A stretch of DNA of 64,000 nt from positions 31,599,288 through 31,663,287 of the forward strand of contig OX637288.1 in assembly GCA_951799445.1 (NCBI GenBank), read 5' to 3'. Shown here piece after piece: positions 46,326 through 58,323 of this stretch. This DNA comes from Pseudisothecium myosuroides. Taxonomy: Eukaryota; Streptophyta; Bryopsida; Hypnales; Lembophyllaceae. Position numbers and translations under genes: made by a program. The notes below the pieces were generated by a model, which did not search any database, was not told the origin of the DNA, and was given only the letters and a program-made list of their open reading frames with translations. The stretch's first letter is position 1; the number at the start of each line of letters is the position of its first letter.

Positions 46326-46550
46326 CCCAGGAAGGACGCTGTGGACAATAAGTGTCGGATGAATAAGAAGGAATTTTCTAATGTAAGACAAAATAGCAAC
46401 TATTCATCTTTAGAATTTTTTGTGGAAAGTGAAGAACATCAACAGTAGCTTGACTTCCAATGAGTACTTTTGGATTTCTTCATTCCAATGATTCTCATGA
46501 TTTCACAATATATGATTTCTAGGGTCATCCCCCACGTCCTTGTAGGAATA
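46326..46550. mobile_element. TTAA-family element, 0.22-kb class, reverse orientation
   Basis: Starts after TTAA (46322-46325) with CCCAGGAAGGACGC. Its reverse strand aligns with 41164-41391 (AAAAGTACTCA, AAGTCAA.CTACT, GATGAATAGTTGC). The far end reads CCTTGTAGG followed by AATA, a decayed terminus and flank. Confidence 0.6.
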
Positions 46551-47021
46551 AATGAGCGGTTTTGGAATAGTCTAGACATTGGACATGGGTCCAAACCTGT
46601 CCAACTTTTGGCTTTCAAAATTCATAGTAATTTCAGTTGAAGCAATAAAGTTATCAAAATTTAGAAATCAAATTTCACCTCCAATGCGTTGTTAGGAAAA
46701 TTTCAGCATTTTTTATCAACACTAAAACTGTATAATCTTGCAATGTATGTAGCCAAATGACTCCAAATTTAATTCACGTCATCTGCAACATGTACATTAC
46801 AAAATTATATGCTTGGAATTTCTATACCTTAGTGACATTTAGACTTATAACACTTTAAATGCAATGATGTTCTTAAACCCATAAACGCTCCGGACACTTA
46901 GTAGGGGTTAAGGAGTCATCTTTGATGAAAGAAAAAAAAATCTCTGCAAGAAACGCTCTTAGGACTACGCCAGAATAATAAGTGACTCCCTTGGGCTCAG
47001 TGTAGCCATCTTCACCGCACT

Positions 47022-47047
47022 GTACTGTACAGTAGAAGGTACGGTAC
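47022..47047. promoter_or_regulatory. Cluster of four GTAC cores (right kinase copy)
   Basis: GTAC at 47022, 47027, 47039 and 47044, spaced 5, 12 and 5 bases, the same spacing as at 28824-28849. Conserved position relative to the downstream AGTGGAGTGAG motif in all copies. Confidence 0.42.
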
Positions 47048-48056
47048 TGTCAGTGGAGTGAGTCTCGCAAGGCCAGGGTTTGGGAACTCCTGCTTCAACC
47101 TCCCACGCGTTTCTTTCTGCGACTGGACTGGGATTGCTTGACAGTAGTGTCCATTTTCACTGTCTTCTAGCTTCGCCTAACGAAGTGGGTGTTAGGCCTT
47201 TCATCTGCGCTTCCTTTGTTGCTTTGATTGCGATCTGAGGTAATGCTTGCTGCGTTTTTTGGTGCTACCCTTACAAACCTTGAAACTGTGCTTGTTTGTG
47301 GATTCGTCTTCTCGACTTGGGACTCTTATCTCGATTTCGAGGCTCATGCTTTCTTTGTGTTGGCACAGATCAGATCGGATGCGCGGGTGTTACTCTTGTA
47401 CGAAGACGTTGCAAAGTAGTTGACGAACATCTGGAAACTTCTCGCTTGGGTTGTTCGTGGTGAAGCGCGTGTATGTACGTCTTCTCTTCTTTCTCCTGCT
47501 TTGAAACTCTGCGGTTGTTGGTGCGTGGTGAGACGGCTGTGTATGATTTGTGCGACATCCAGATGTCCATGGGTGTCAGATTTTCTTTTGATTCTTTTTG
47601 CCATTTTGAAAGTGAGGAGGGGTCTCACATCTTTTTGTTTCGATGGCTTGCTTTTGAATGCTCCTTGCTACATGAATGTTGCACATGAAGTACAAGTGGA
47701 TAGAGAATGTTTGGTTTGTCATGGTAGAATAGGGTCTTGTTGTGGTGCAGCAGTGTTGTGATTCTATTTGATAGAGATGTTGTTCGCATTTGCATCGACG
47801 GTTGCAGAGCGGATAACAAAAGGTGGGTGAGAGTGTGAGTAGTGTTACGGAAGGTCCCTCTTGGAGTTGATTTGCACACAATGTCAATCTCGTCTCTAAG
47901 TTTCCTCCTTCAATTTGGAACTGTGGTTCAGGCTGCGCCATGAATCTGTATTTTTCTGCGGAGTTTTTTTGACAAGAGAATATCCCTTTGTTGATATTCC
48001 TTTGAGGTTACCAGATGTGGTGATGTGGGGAGAGGAGTACACGAAGTGATCCTTGC

Positions 48057-50045
48057 TTGTTGGAGCTCAATATTGAATCTCCCAAGTACTATTACTATAC
48101 CGGATTTGTATCTGGAACTTGGCTTTGGATATTGATATTGGAATCTTGGCAGTTCCTTGAAAGGGGCTTGTTTAATTCAGATTCTGAGCTAAGAAATATG
48201 AGTACAATGAGGGTGTGGAAAAGAGACATTGACCCTGCCTCTAAGACGGAGGAGATTTTCTTTGATAATGGAGACACTTTACCTGCACTGTTCAATGTTG
48301 ACTACAGTATCAAGGAAGGAAAAATGATTGGAGAAGGCATTTGGACTGTGCGCGAAGCTGAGTGGCTAGGCCGCAAGGTTGCTGTGAAGAAGTTTGTTGC
48401 TAACAGTACCTTTCATAATGTTGCTTTGACCTCAAGAGAAGTGAATCGCATGCTCAATCTACGGCACCCAAATGTTTTAAAGCTTTTTGGATTCTATCTT
48501 ACAACCGAGAAAGACCTGGTTTTGGAATGCAGCATGATCATGGAGCTAATGGATTGTGACTTGGAGGATTACATTGGAAAGGGACCATTGTCGGATGACC
48601 AAGTGGTGTATCTTTTTGCTGAAGTTGCAAGAGGAATGAATCACATCCACAAGAAGGGTTGTTTTCATCGAGATTTGAAACCCAAGAATGTGTTGCTAAG
48701 AAAGTCGGTTGTGACTAGGTTCAATGTGGATGTGAAGATTGCTGATTTTGGAAGCTCGGAGCTCGTGGGTGCTGGTGATATCAACCGAACTGCTGGCACT
48801 ATGGGATATAAAGCCCCAGAGCAGTTTGACTTGAAATCGAGTTTGTTTCCGGATAAGGTGGATGTGTTTGGGTTTGGGGCGTTGTGCTTCAAGATTTTGA
48901 CAGGGAAGAAACCTTATGAAAATCGTATGAATGTGCAGGAAGCCATAAAGCAACATGATAGAGCAACAATTTTCCAACAAAACTTACCTGAAGATGTTCT
49001 TCAGATGATTTGGGAATGCTTGGACTTGAATCCAGAATTGAGGCCAGATTTTGAGGAGATCTCTGGCATCTTGGATGGTGCTCTATCGGGGATTTGGGAG
49101 AAGATGACTCGGCCGTTGCCTTTATCAACTACCTCATCTTTACGCTCAAGAGACTATATGCCAAAGGGGGTTCAAGGCCATGATCATTTGGAGAGCATTT
49201 TGCACGGTTGGGGGCTTTTGAAAGAGTATCTAGTTCATTTCATTCCTTTTGAAGAACTCTTGGTGATTGGGCTCTTAGGTGGAGGTGGTCATGGATCCAT
49301 ATATAGAGTGGAATGGAAAGGGGTCTTGTATGCTCAAAAAATATTTAAATAGTTTCATGAATATGATCGTAGTTCTCCTCCATGGGGCTATTCTTATCCG
49401 GGAGAAAATTATTTCCAAACTTTTCCCAAGCTCTTCCACAAGAACATTGTAACATTTATGGGATACTCTTTGACCCCGGATGATAAGATTTCTATCATAA
49501 TGGAGTTGCAAGCGATGGACCTTTCAAGGGCCTTGCGTTACCAGAATCCACCTTTGACTTTCAAGACAAAGGTGGCAATAATGAGAGAGATTGCGGAAGG
49601 GATGAAATATTTACATGACCAGGGTGTCGGACATGGAGACTTGAAGCTTTCTAATGTAGTAGTCTCTGAGTTGGACACAAATGAAATGATTGTTAAGCTT
49701 ATTGACTTTGCCAATGATCCTATTGGTGGCACTCAACTATATGCAGCACCTGAAATTTTGAAGAATAGAGGGTAGAGTACAAAAATGGACTTTGATGTAG
49801 AGAAGGTAGACATTTTTAGTTTTGGCATTCTTTGTCAAGAGATACTAGTTAGAGGTACACTTTTTGAAGAGTATGAGCTAGGAACTTATAGAGAAGCAAC
49901 ATTAATGGGAAGAAGGCCACCAATACCAATTGGAACAAGTCCGGAAATGGAGTCTCTTATTCAAAGTTGTTGGAATGGAGACCCGCAAGAAAGGCCCAAT
50001 TTCTTTGAAGTCTGTGAAAGGTTGTCACAAACTTTGCATTATTAG
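48057..50045 (+). pseudogene. Second tandem kinase copy, two internal TAG codons
   Basis: The same frame runs from 48057 to 50045 with no frameshift, but TAG occurs at 49350-49352 (in the N-lobe of domain 2) and 49773-49775 (after the activation segment). Domain 1 is complete (VAVKKF, HRDLKPKN, DFGSSE, APEQF). Domain 2 has an intact glycine loop GGGGHG, better than in the left copy, with HGDLKLSN and IDFAN. The frame ends at TAG after RLSQTLHY. The DNA of the CCFL tail is still visible downstream (TGTTGTTTTTTGTACC near 50089) but lies beyond the stop. It could still make a truncated single-kinase protein of 431 codons or fewer. Upstream helper segments resemble those of the left copy, one of them with its own TAG (47417-47419). 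Confidence 0.82.
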
Positions 50046-51531
50046 TCTTATCTATGACTTATCTATGTAGAGCATTTTGCACAAAAATGTTGTTTTTTGT
50101 ACCTACCTATGCAAAGTAGTGAGCTTGGGATTGATTGCTTGGGTTGTGTAGGTTGGATTTTGTTGAAGTCAGTGTGGTAGCAGAGGAGCAAGAGGTGATG
50201 AAGATGGTGCCCGCAACTAAGTACATGGATGTGCCACGTATGGAGAAAAGTGTGGTGCCAAGTTATGTGCGGTGGTGGAAAAAGTGGAGGAGAAAGTCTC
50301 CATGCTTGTCATGAGTGAGGTGCAGGTCATGCGCATGGTGTAAGTGCCCATTGGAAAGTAAGCCACAAACAATGAATAATTCTTGCTGTCACTAAAGTCC
50401 TCTCCATCACTCAATTGTTGGCTTCATCACACGAGGGAAGTGAAATAGTCTCTCTTCACTCTTGGAAATTGGGCCCCCGACATTCTCATTTTCAACCAAC
50501 TCAAGAACCTACTCCCTCTTAGGAAGTCTCCGTAAAGTGAGAGAGCATTTAATTGATATGGTGTTTCTTAAAATCTTGGATTGGAAGAGTGAAGGACATT
50601 CATGTTGGAAATATTTCATAGTGACCTTTTTTTGCTCTTTGAGAGCACAAGCTACAACTTGTGTAGAGATCTCAAGAACCTATATTCTGGGTTGGTATAA
50701 TTGTAGCTATTGTTAGGTAGCAAATTTCTAAAATTTCACCTTCTTGGCTGCAAGCAACGTAAGCATGAAGCAAAGATGCACAATGATTGATTGCTACACG
50801 GGCGCATTAGCAGAAGCTTGTCTCCATTGTCTTGGTCTTCCTCCAACAATGAGAATCTATAGGTGGACACCAATGTCATTTGGTCGCATGTTTAGCACCA
50901 CGTTGACAGCACCACCATTATTGGGTCAATGTTCAAGTAGAAAAAATTGTTGCATGGGATCATGCACCACTATCAATATTGATGTTTCTATTTGTTTCTA
51001 TTTTATTTGAATCCACCTTGTTGTGTGTACTAAAGTTACTCTTGACTTGAACCGACTAGGAAATGATTGTAATGAGCCTTATTTTGATCTTGTCTTTTGT
51101 TTGTTTCAAATAGCTCTTTATAGAAAATTTTGTGAATTTGAATTCCTATTATCACGTATAGAACTCTTTGGTTTCTCACAATTCATCAATTGTGTGAGTT
51201 AGCATTTTTACATACAATTTTATTAGCAAATCAAGAATTGCATTAGTTTGAACTAACATCACATAATCCAAGTCGAGTGTTCAAGGCAACCTTGGCTAGT
51301 GAGGGCAGGACTATAACCATATATGTCTCCTTACTTAAGCCCTTAGATGAATTAATAAGCACAGACTTAAAACTCTTAGGCCCTAAAGTGATGCACATGG
51401 GCCAATAAATAGACAATGGATGACTTCATAGATTACTATAGAGATGAAGAATGCACTTCAATCTTGGTCCATAAATCAAGATCATTTTTGGCAAAGTAGC
51501 TTGGTGATAGGTCTTGTCCTTCTAGGGTTAA
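50046..51531. other. 3' flank of the right kinase; holds the TTAA empty site
   Basis: Conserved in patches with 33900-35945. The single TTAA at 51335-51338 is the empty counterpart of the 907-bp element at 34851-35757. Short open frames at 50462-50716 and 50744-51010 match no family. Confidence 0.6.
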
Positions 51532-51671
51532 CCTTGGAAGGATGCCACCTCCGTGATAGGTACTCCATCAAAAACGATTCAATTTTTGAACCAATAGGTG
51601 CATTCTATGTTTCTACAATAATTGAACAAATCATCCATCAGACACTTATTACCCTCAGCATCATTCCAGGG
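51532..51671. mobile_element. TTAA-family element, 140 bp (right segment)
   Basis: Left flank TTAA (51528-51531), right flank TCAA (51672-51675); left end CCTTGGAAGGATGCC, right (reverse strand) CCCTGGAATGATG. Orthologue of 35950-36088. Confidence 0.65.
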
Positions 51672-51882
51672 TCAAGTGAATAGAATGACTTAGCATAGTG
51701 CACCACCTCTCTAGCATCATTTAGTTCGAAGAATTGTGTAGGGAGGCTTCAAAGTTAACATTATTTTGACATTATCTGATAGCTGATTTTCATCGGTATT
51801 CTGTAGCGAAGCGGCCTTCCAACCCATGGCGCAAGTCGGATTCAGTCCAGAACAGGTGGCTCTACCAAATCAACCCATGGAC

Positions 51883-52181
51883 CAGTGTTTGTTTTTTTTT
51901 CATTTTTAATGAAGTGCCATAGTGGCGATATTGAATGTTTTAGTGGTGCTCCAAATTTCAACATTCATCCACATATTGGATAGAAAATATCATATTAGCA
52001 CATATCAAATATCTATAATTCAGTTTTCATTCAGAATTTGGCGATTTCATCCAAGATTTTTTTTTAATTGAAGTTTTTTGGCGATTTTTCACCTTTTTAG
52101 TACCATTTTTTTCTATACGCCTCGTGCCAGGCCATAAAATTTGGTGCAATTTTGCACCAAATCGCCGGGAAAAAAACACTG
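51883..52181. mobile_element. hAT MITE (299 bp) with 8-bp target duplication
   Basis: Ends CAGTGTTTGTTTTTTTT and (reverse strand) CAGTGTTTTTTTCCC. CCATGGAC lies on both sides (51875-51882 and 52182-52189). The left segment has a single CCATGGAC at 36665-36672 and reads straight through. An 8-bp duplication with CAG..TG termini is diagnostic of hAT. Private to the right copy, so younger than the duplication. Confidence 0.93.
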
Positions 52182-52189
52182 CCATGGAC

Positions 52190-52455
52190 TATCGTTGCCT
52201 ACAACTGCTGCCAATTGTTTGTGTTTCCATGGCTGCAAATCGAAGAGGACAGGATTGTGCAACTGATTTCAAAACATCATCACCAGCAAGAGCTTAACGG
52301 CTTTCAAGTTTCGAAAGCCAACCTCTCTTGGGGAAGCTATTGCAGAATGCAACATCGATTCCAATTCTCATTATGTGCAGGATCACACAGACTAAAGAAT
52401 TTCATGTACCTCTTCTTGCAAGAATCTGGGCTACTATTAAATCACTGGACAGTTA
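52190..52455 (+). pseudogene. Exon remnant of an unrecognised gene (right copy)
   Basis: Aligns with 36670-37160. The C-terminal part (ARIWATIKSLDS in one frame) is separated from the rest by frame changes, and the donor GTAAGT of the left copy is TTAAGT here. Function unknown. Confidence 0.4.
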
Positions 52456-53406
52456 AGTTTCTTTGCCATCTTGTACATGATGTTTACTGGTTTCATGTTT
52501 CAGTTTCAAATTTCTGGGACTTTCAATCTGAAAATTTGCAGCACCAACAAAAGTATAGTAAACTTGTAATTAGTGTGAATCTAAGCTAAGGTCAAATAAA
52601 TTGTTAGAATCAGCGTTTCAGTGTCTCCTTGGCGGCCACAACTCTAGAATTGTGTTAAGTTGGATTAGCAAATTGTAGTGAAAGGTGTTGCAAGGAGAAT
52701 CAAAATTTTATGTTGCTTAGAGAACATGTATAAAATTACAAAGTTGTATGTTGTAGGCTCTTACAATCAATCTTAGACTTTATAGGAAAAAATAAGTTTG
52801 GAAACTTGAACCACCAAAAAGAGATGCCTCAATGATCAAGATGGAGCTTAATGAGGTATTGGCATAATAAGGTAAGACATTTTGGCGACATTTTGTTGGG
52901 ATGTTTTTGGTTGGGTATAAATTCAATTTTCAATTTTCAAGGTAGTCTAAGGAGAGGGTCAAATTATGTTCCTTATTTCAATTTTGCAAATCAGATTTCA
53001 AAGTTCACAGCCAAATCCCACTTTGGGTGGATTGTAGAAGAAAAAGCATTATGAGTGGGATTTGGAAAGTTTGAATGTAATGACCAAAATTTCAATCATA
53101 ATTCTTAGTTTTCACATGTGTGGTATTCAAAAGCAAGAGTAGGGCAAAAAAATGGGTCAAATAGCCAAATTCTTCATGTTTTAGACACTATATATTTAGA
53201 CTTTGGAAAATACAGATTGTTTAAAAATTCTACTAGCTACAAAAATGTCTTCTTTTCATGTTATTTTTCTCATATTATATACACAACAATAGTTGGGACT
53301 TTGAGTGAGAGTTGGATCTAGCCAAAATAAAATCTCAATTCTTGGTTCAAGTTTCGATTCTTTAGAATTCCTTAAAACTTTCAAAAAACATTGCCATATC
53401 GGCATT
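52456..53406. other. Spacer, partly orthologous to 37161-37317 and 38560-38785
   Basis: The block ending CTCAATGATCAAG (52838) matches 38775 in the left segment; beyond that nothing is recognised. Confidence 0.5.
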
Positions 53407-54267
53407 CACATTTCACAAGAAGCACTAGTATTGAATTTTTGTCACATATAAAATGATGGAGTTTTCCTTTGTGATAACTTTTGAAGCATGACTCGCATGA
53501 ACTTGAAATTTTTATTGGAGATAGATGTCTTGAGTGCTATCATGATCCATATTTTTTATAAAATTTTTAAAGCACTTTTATAGTCAAATGTCAATTTTGC
53601 TAATGTCATGTTTTGAGTTTTAGGGGGGTTTAGTACTTTTGAGTATCCAAATTTAATGATTTAGAGTTGAAATTTCTGCAATCTATTCCCCTAGTATAAA
53701 GGCATGTTTCTACTAAGGGACATCTAAAAATGTATTATTTTATGTCTTCCACATTTGTACAAATAGGGCTCCCTCACGTTTATGCACTTCTAAGCATTGA
53801 AGCCATGGTTTCATGATCATTCTTTTGGTGAAATCACTAGTAGAAAACATTGTCCGAAATGACTTGTCCGAAATGACTGTAGCAGTCATGTTGTTGTCAT
53901 CATTGTCCTAAATGACTACAGAAATGACTGCCATAGTCATTTCGGACATGTCATTCATAGTCTAATTTGTACTAGTGAATCTCATCACCATAAAGTCTCA
54001 CAAATGATCAATTTTTAGTTCTGTTGTAAATTATTTTTCCTATTTTTTACAAATTCAAATGTGAAAGTGTCTATTTTCTTTAAATTTTATGTTACTCTAT
54101 TTTGTGAATAACTTTTGAGCTACATTTTTTTAGGTCTTAAAATTTTGGTGTTATATTAATTATCTTTTTTTCAACATTTTTTTTCCAAAAAGGTCATAGT
54201 GTAGTGAGTATCAATCAAAATAAGGCCAAAGTGGAACAAAATCGACAAATTATTCTTGCAATCACCC
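53407..54267. mobile_element. GGGT-ended MITE, copy 2, with nested CACTA MITE
   Basis: The right end ATTCTTGCAATCACCC is the family terminus. The left terminus is decayed (CACAAGAAGCACTAGTATTG). The interior is collinear with 3727-4466 (GACTC.CATGAA.TTGA.AT, TTTTAGGGG, CATGGTTTCA). Confidence 0.65.
53835..53977. mobile_element. CACTA MITE (143 bp), target duplication AAT
   Basis: Ends CACTAGTAGAAAA and (reverse strand) CACTAGTACAAAT, with AAT on both sides (53832-53834, 53978-53980). The sister element at 3727-4466 reads CAAATCTCTTCATCATGAAG uninterrupted at this point. The inside is built from inverted and direct TGTCCGAAATGACT units. Confidence 0.92.
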
Positions 54268-55856
54268 ATGTAGGCGTTCTTAAGCAAATGAATTCAGATT
54301 TGAGACTTGGGAATTTGAAACTTTGTATGCCCTACAAGTCCCAAATTTTGTCTAAAAAACAATCAGATTTTGAGAAAGTAAAGAAACTTGGGATTGAGAC
54401 ACAATGAGAACCATCCTCTAAGTTGTTATCTTGCCTAGAGTAGTGAAACTATTTACATTTGCAAATAGGAAGATGATGGATGAAACTTCAATTTATCCAT
54501 GCAAGTGAGTTTACATCCTTTTGAATATTGCAATTTCATCCATTTTGAAAATAGATCTAGATTGATATATTGGTTCTCACATTGCAATTCAATAAAAAAA
54601 TCACTACAAATTAGAAGTCTCGAATAGTAAGTATACTAGTGAGTATAGAATGGTAGCATTACCTCATTTCAAGTGAAAAATGTGTATTGGTCCACCTACT
54701 TTGACATTGAATTTGTTTTTGAATTTTTTCATATTTTTGCTTCTATTTTTGCAAACACTAAAACATTTAATTCACTTGACCATAGATTAACCCTTTAAAG
54801 ACAAGTCATTTAAATTTTGAACAACATATGAATGCGAACACACACCAAGCATATTGAATTGTGATTTTTCATCCTTTTTTGGTATATTCTTGTGTTAGTT
54901 CTTTAATAGATTTTGAAGACTTTATTTTGCAAATATTTTATAATTCAAATTGTACCAATGCACATCCTATGAGAAATCAATTTGCAAGTACTACAACTTG
55001 CAAGCATATTGATAATTCCCCCCTTCTTATTCCATATTTCTTATTTTATACTCCAATGGTTGAATCAATAAAAATAATTGAATCCATTGGAGTTCAATTA
55101 GTCTAGGTAGGTAGAATGTACCCCATCTCTTATATTAAATACAAATTGCGTTATGACATCATCCTCTTATATATTTTTTCATTCAATTGTTTTGTGCTAA
55201 ATCTTAATGATATTCCAACATTTTCTTAGTGAAAACCTGCAACTTGATGAAACATTTTTGGTGCTTTAGCATTGCAACAAATTTTATTTTAGTATATTGT
55301 TAAGTACACTTTCTTATAGGACGTCAATAGAAAAATACAATATGAATATTGGAGTTGAAATTTATAGAATATTTGTAGTATATGTCCAATTTAAATTATT
55401 TCAATGGGTTTCTCAAGTTATATGATATTATTTAGGAAGATATTCTATTGTATGATTAAGCAGTTCTAGGGCACTTCATCTTTTGAAGATCATGTTTTCC
55501 TAGATACATGGGATCTCTTCAATTTGACAAGTAGCCTCCTAAAAATGAAAAATAATATTACAAAAATAGCATGCATCCTTCTATATTTATTAAACATAGA
55601 ATATGTGAACTAAAATTATTTTTTGTGGCCTTTCAAAATCAAGGTGACTTTACTTTTCCCTTCATACAATAAAAAGGCCAACATTAGTTACAAGACCCAA
55701 ATACAACTTATTAGCAACCCATGTTTTTTTGACACCATCACTACATCAAATGTTCAGATTGCATGGGCCAAATTGCATCATTTCAACATAAACCTCTATT
55801 TCATGCTACATAGAAATAGTTACTTTTGGCCAATTTTTTCCATTTAATTCTCCTAA
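54268..55856. other. AT-rich spacer with one TTAA-family left end
   Basis: At 54787-54790 TTAA is followed by CCCTTTAAAGACAAG, like a TTAA-family terminus, but I find no partner end. No gene. Confidence 0.45.
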
Positions 55857-56782
55857 CCCCTAGGGGACCAACCTACCATTTTTAGCAACATAGCAATTTT
55901 GGACATGTACTTGTGACTAGAAATTTGTATATTTTAGGCTAAAATTTTAGTAGAAGGTGGCGACAAGGAATATCTTTTATATATGCACTAAATTTCATGA
56001 CATTTGGAGACATGAGTCAAAAGTTATGGCCTAATATGTTGTTTGTTTTTCAACTCGGGCAATCTGGGCAAATAAAAAAAAATCATTTTTTTCAAAAACA
56101 AAAATTTGAAATTGGTTTTCTAGATTTATATATACGTGCAAAGCTTTGAATCAATCCAATTCAATCAATGAATCAAAAGTTATGAGGAGTGTTAGTTTGC
56201 GGGCAGTTATGGATTTTCTACTATAAAATAAACTTTGAAGTCATTTATTTCACTCAATTTTCAATATTTTTTGAAAAAAATAAAATCATAGGATGTATAT
56301 TGTTTATAACAACATTAAGACCATTGAGATTGACATTTTTCAATTCCATAATTAAATTCTTAACAATTTTGTATTTTGAATCATTCTCTATTTCTTTTTG
56401 CTTACAATTTTTTTCCTATATGTTGTACAATTCCAAATGATTTGAAAAATTTTAAGCATATAGCCAATTTGTTTAAGAAAAATAATTCAAAGAAGCACCA
56501 CCATTTTGGACATTTTTTCATACAAATATAACCTTGTAAAGTGCAGCTGCCCTGTTTTTCGCAGGGACAAAAATGGATTTATATCAATTCAACGCTAATA
56601 TCTTCCAATCCGCACGGTGGAAAATTCTGAAATTTTATCCACATCTTCTAAAACTAGCATACTATAAAATCCTACAATTATACATGTCCAAAAATGGCTT
56701 TTTTTCTATAATTTTGTACTTGTACTAGAAATGGCAATTTTGGAGCGTTTCTGGTGAAATTATGATCAAGAAACTTTAGGGG
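55857..56782. mobile_element. TTAA-family element, 926 bp
   Basis: Left flank CTAA (55853-55856), right flank TTAA (56783-56786). Left end CCCCTAGGGGACCAACC; right (reverse strand) CCCCTAAAGTTTCTTG. Collinear with 18592-19741 after removal of the CACTA MITE there. Confidence 0.85.
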
Positions 56783-57188
56783 TTAAAATATAGATGAAGT
56801 TGCCAATTAGGGATGAAAAAATGTATGAATATAATTGGAAAGTGTTTTTTGATCCAAAAGATTGGTGAATGTAGAAACAAAGTGCCTCATCAAATTAGAA
56901 GCAATCACTTCCTTGCCAATTTCTCAAAAAAATAGGATTATACCCTCATAAGTAGAAAATGCCTTATTCTAGCCATGAGAAAAAACGCATAATTTGCAAT
57001 AAAAAAAAATTTGTCTTGTAGAATGTACTTATGTCTTTTGGAAAGCTTGAATTCATTCCATTTGGATAAGTGATGTGAAAACTATGAAGAGTCTTGCATT
57101 TTGAGCAATTAGGGAGTTTCCTTGAAAAAATAAGGTTTATATTATTGGTTTTCAAATTCAATCTTTACAACTTTTCGAAACTAAATCA

Positions 57189-58323
57189 TACTATCTCCTG
57201 AAAAGAGACAAGCAGCTTCGCCTTGGACCCCTCCAAGTGAAAAAGCTACAACCGTTTGATTAGTTTAGAAAAGAGGAAGACCACCCTTCCCTGCCGTGCG
57301 ATGGGAATCCAAAACAAATGTCGCTTGAAGTAAAAGAAGGAAGACCACCCTTCGCCCCCGTACAATGCGAATAAAAAAAAACTGTCACTGAAGGATGCTC
57401 AAACTAAAATGACCTCAAATTCTCCATGATTTAGACCGCTTTGAATTGTTGTGGTGAATTTGTGAGTTTTGTAGTTCTTCATGATTATTTGCGTTTACAA
57501 GATTATACTTTAAGGCTTGAAGTTTTGAATTATTGCTCGACTTCCATGATTTGGACCGCTTTGAATTGTTGCGGTGAATTCATGAGTTTTGCAATTCTCC
57601 ATGATTATTTGCGTTCACAAAATTATACTGAAGGCTTGAAGTTTTGAATTATTGTTGGACTTCATTATTGGGCATGCTAACTTCGTTACATGATTGCACA
57701 GAATAATCAACATGGAGAAATGGTGCTCCTACCAGAAAGATTCCAAACTTTTTCACGAAGTTTGAATATAATCTGCATATGAGAGAGATGTTAGAAACTT
57801 GGATTAGTAGGTAATGTCCTACTTAAATACTTAATAATGAGCCCATTCAAGAACTTTTTGTTTCATGAATTGGAAATAAAAAAGGCGCACTTGTTCTTTA
57901 TGTGACACATTCCTTCCTTGTAGGTACTGTTGTGGGTGAATCAAGCCAGCACTTAGACGATGTAATTGTCTTTGATGAAAGTAAAGATACTCTTAAATGT
58001 CAAGTGCAATCATATGAGACCGTGGATGAAGATGGTGTAGAAATTGTGGCTGCCCTCATGTACATTCCAATGGCTTATGCTGATCGAGACATTATAAATA
58101 GTTTGTTAGTGTAGGTAATACAAGTACTGAAACACTTCTTGTGTTTTGTGTAATATGTGTAAAAGAGCTATAATGCAATGTTGAAAATTTAAATGACTTT
58201 TGTCTAATGAGTGTATACCACGTGTGCAGGAATTAGTCCATGACTACCCTTCTAATTGGTTTTGTACGTTGTTTACACTATCACCTCAAAAGAGGCAGTA
58301 AGTGCCTATACTACAGGTACAAC
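57189..58323 (+). mobile_element. 1.1-kb insertion of unknown class, with a 70-codon frame
   Basis: The left segment reads AATCATACATAGCATG continuously (near 40670); here ~1135 bases intervene. CTATCTCCTGAAAAGAGACA at the left edge and CTATCACCTCAAAAGAGGCA at 58278-58297 are in direct, not inverted, orientation. Inside, 57902-58114 is open: after an acceptor-like CCTTGTAG it reads VVGESSQHLDDVIVFDESKD, then a DEDGVEIVAALMYIPMAYAD segment and a stop. The acidic, regular composition looks like a real exon, but I do not recognise the family. It may be a captured host fragment. Confidence 0.55.
57421..57663. repeat. 120-bp tandem repeat, two copies
   Basis: CCATGATTTAGACCGCTTTG and CCATGATTTGGACCGCTTTG begin copies about 119 bases apart, each running to TTTTGAATTATTG.T.GACTTC. 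A shorter, weaker duplication (GGAAGACCACCCTTC) lies at 57277-57340. Confidence 0.9.
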
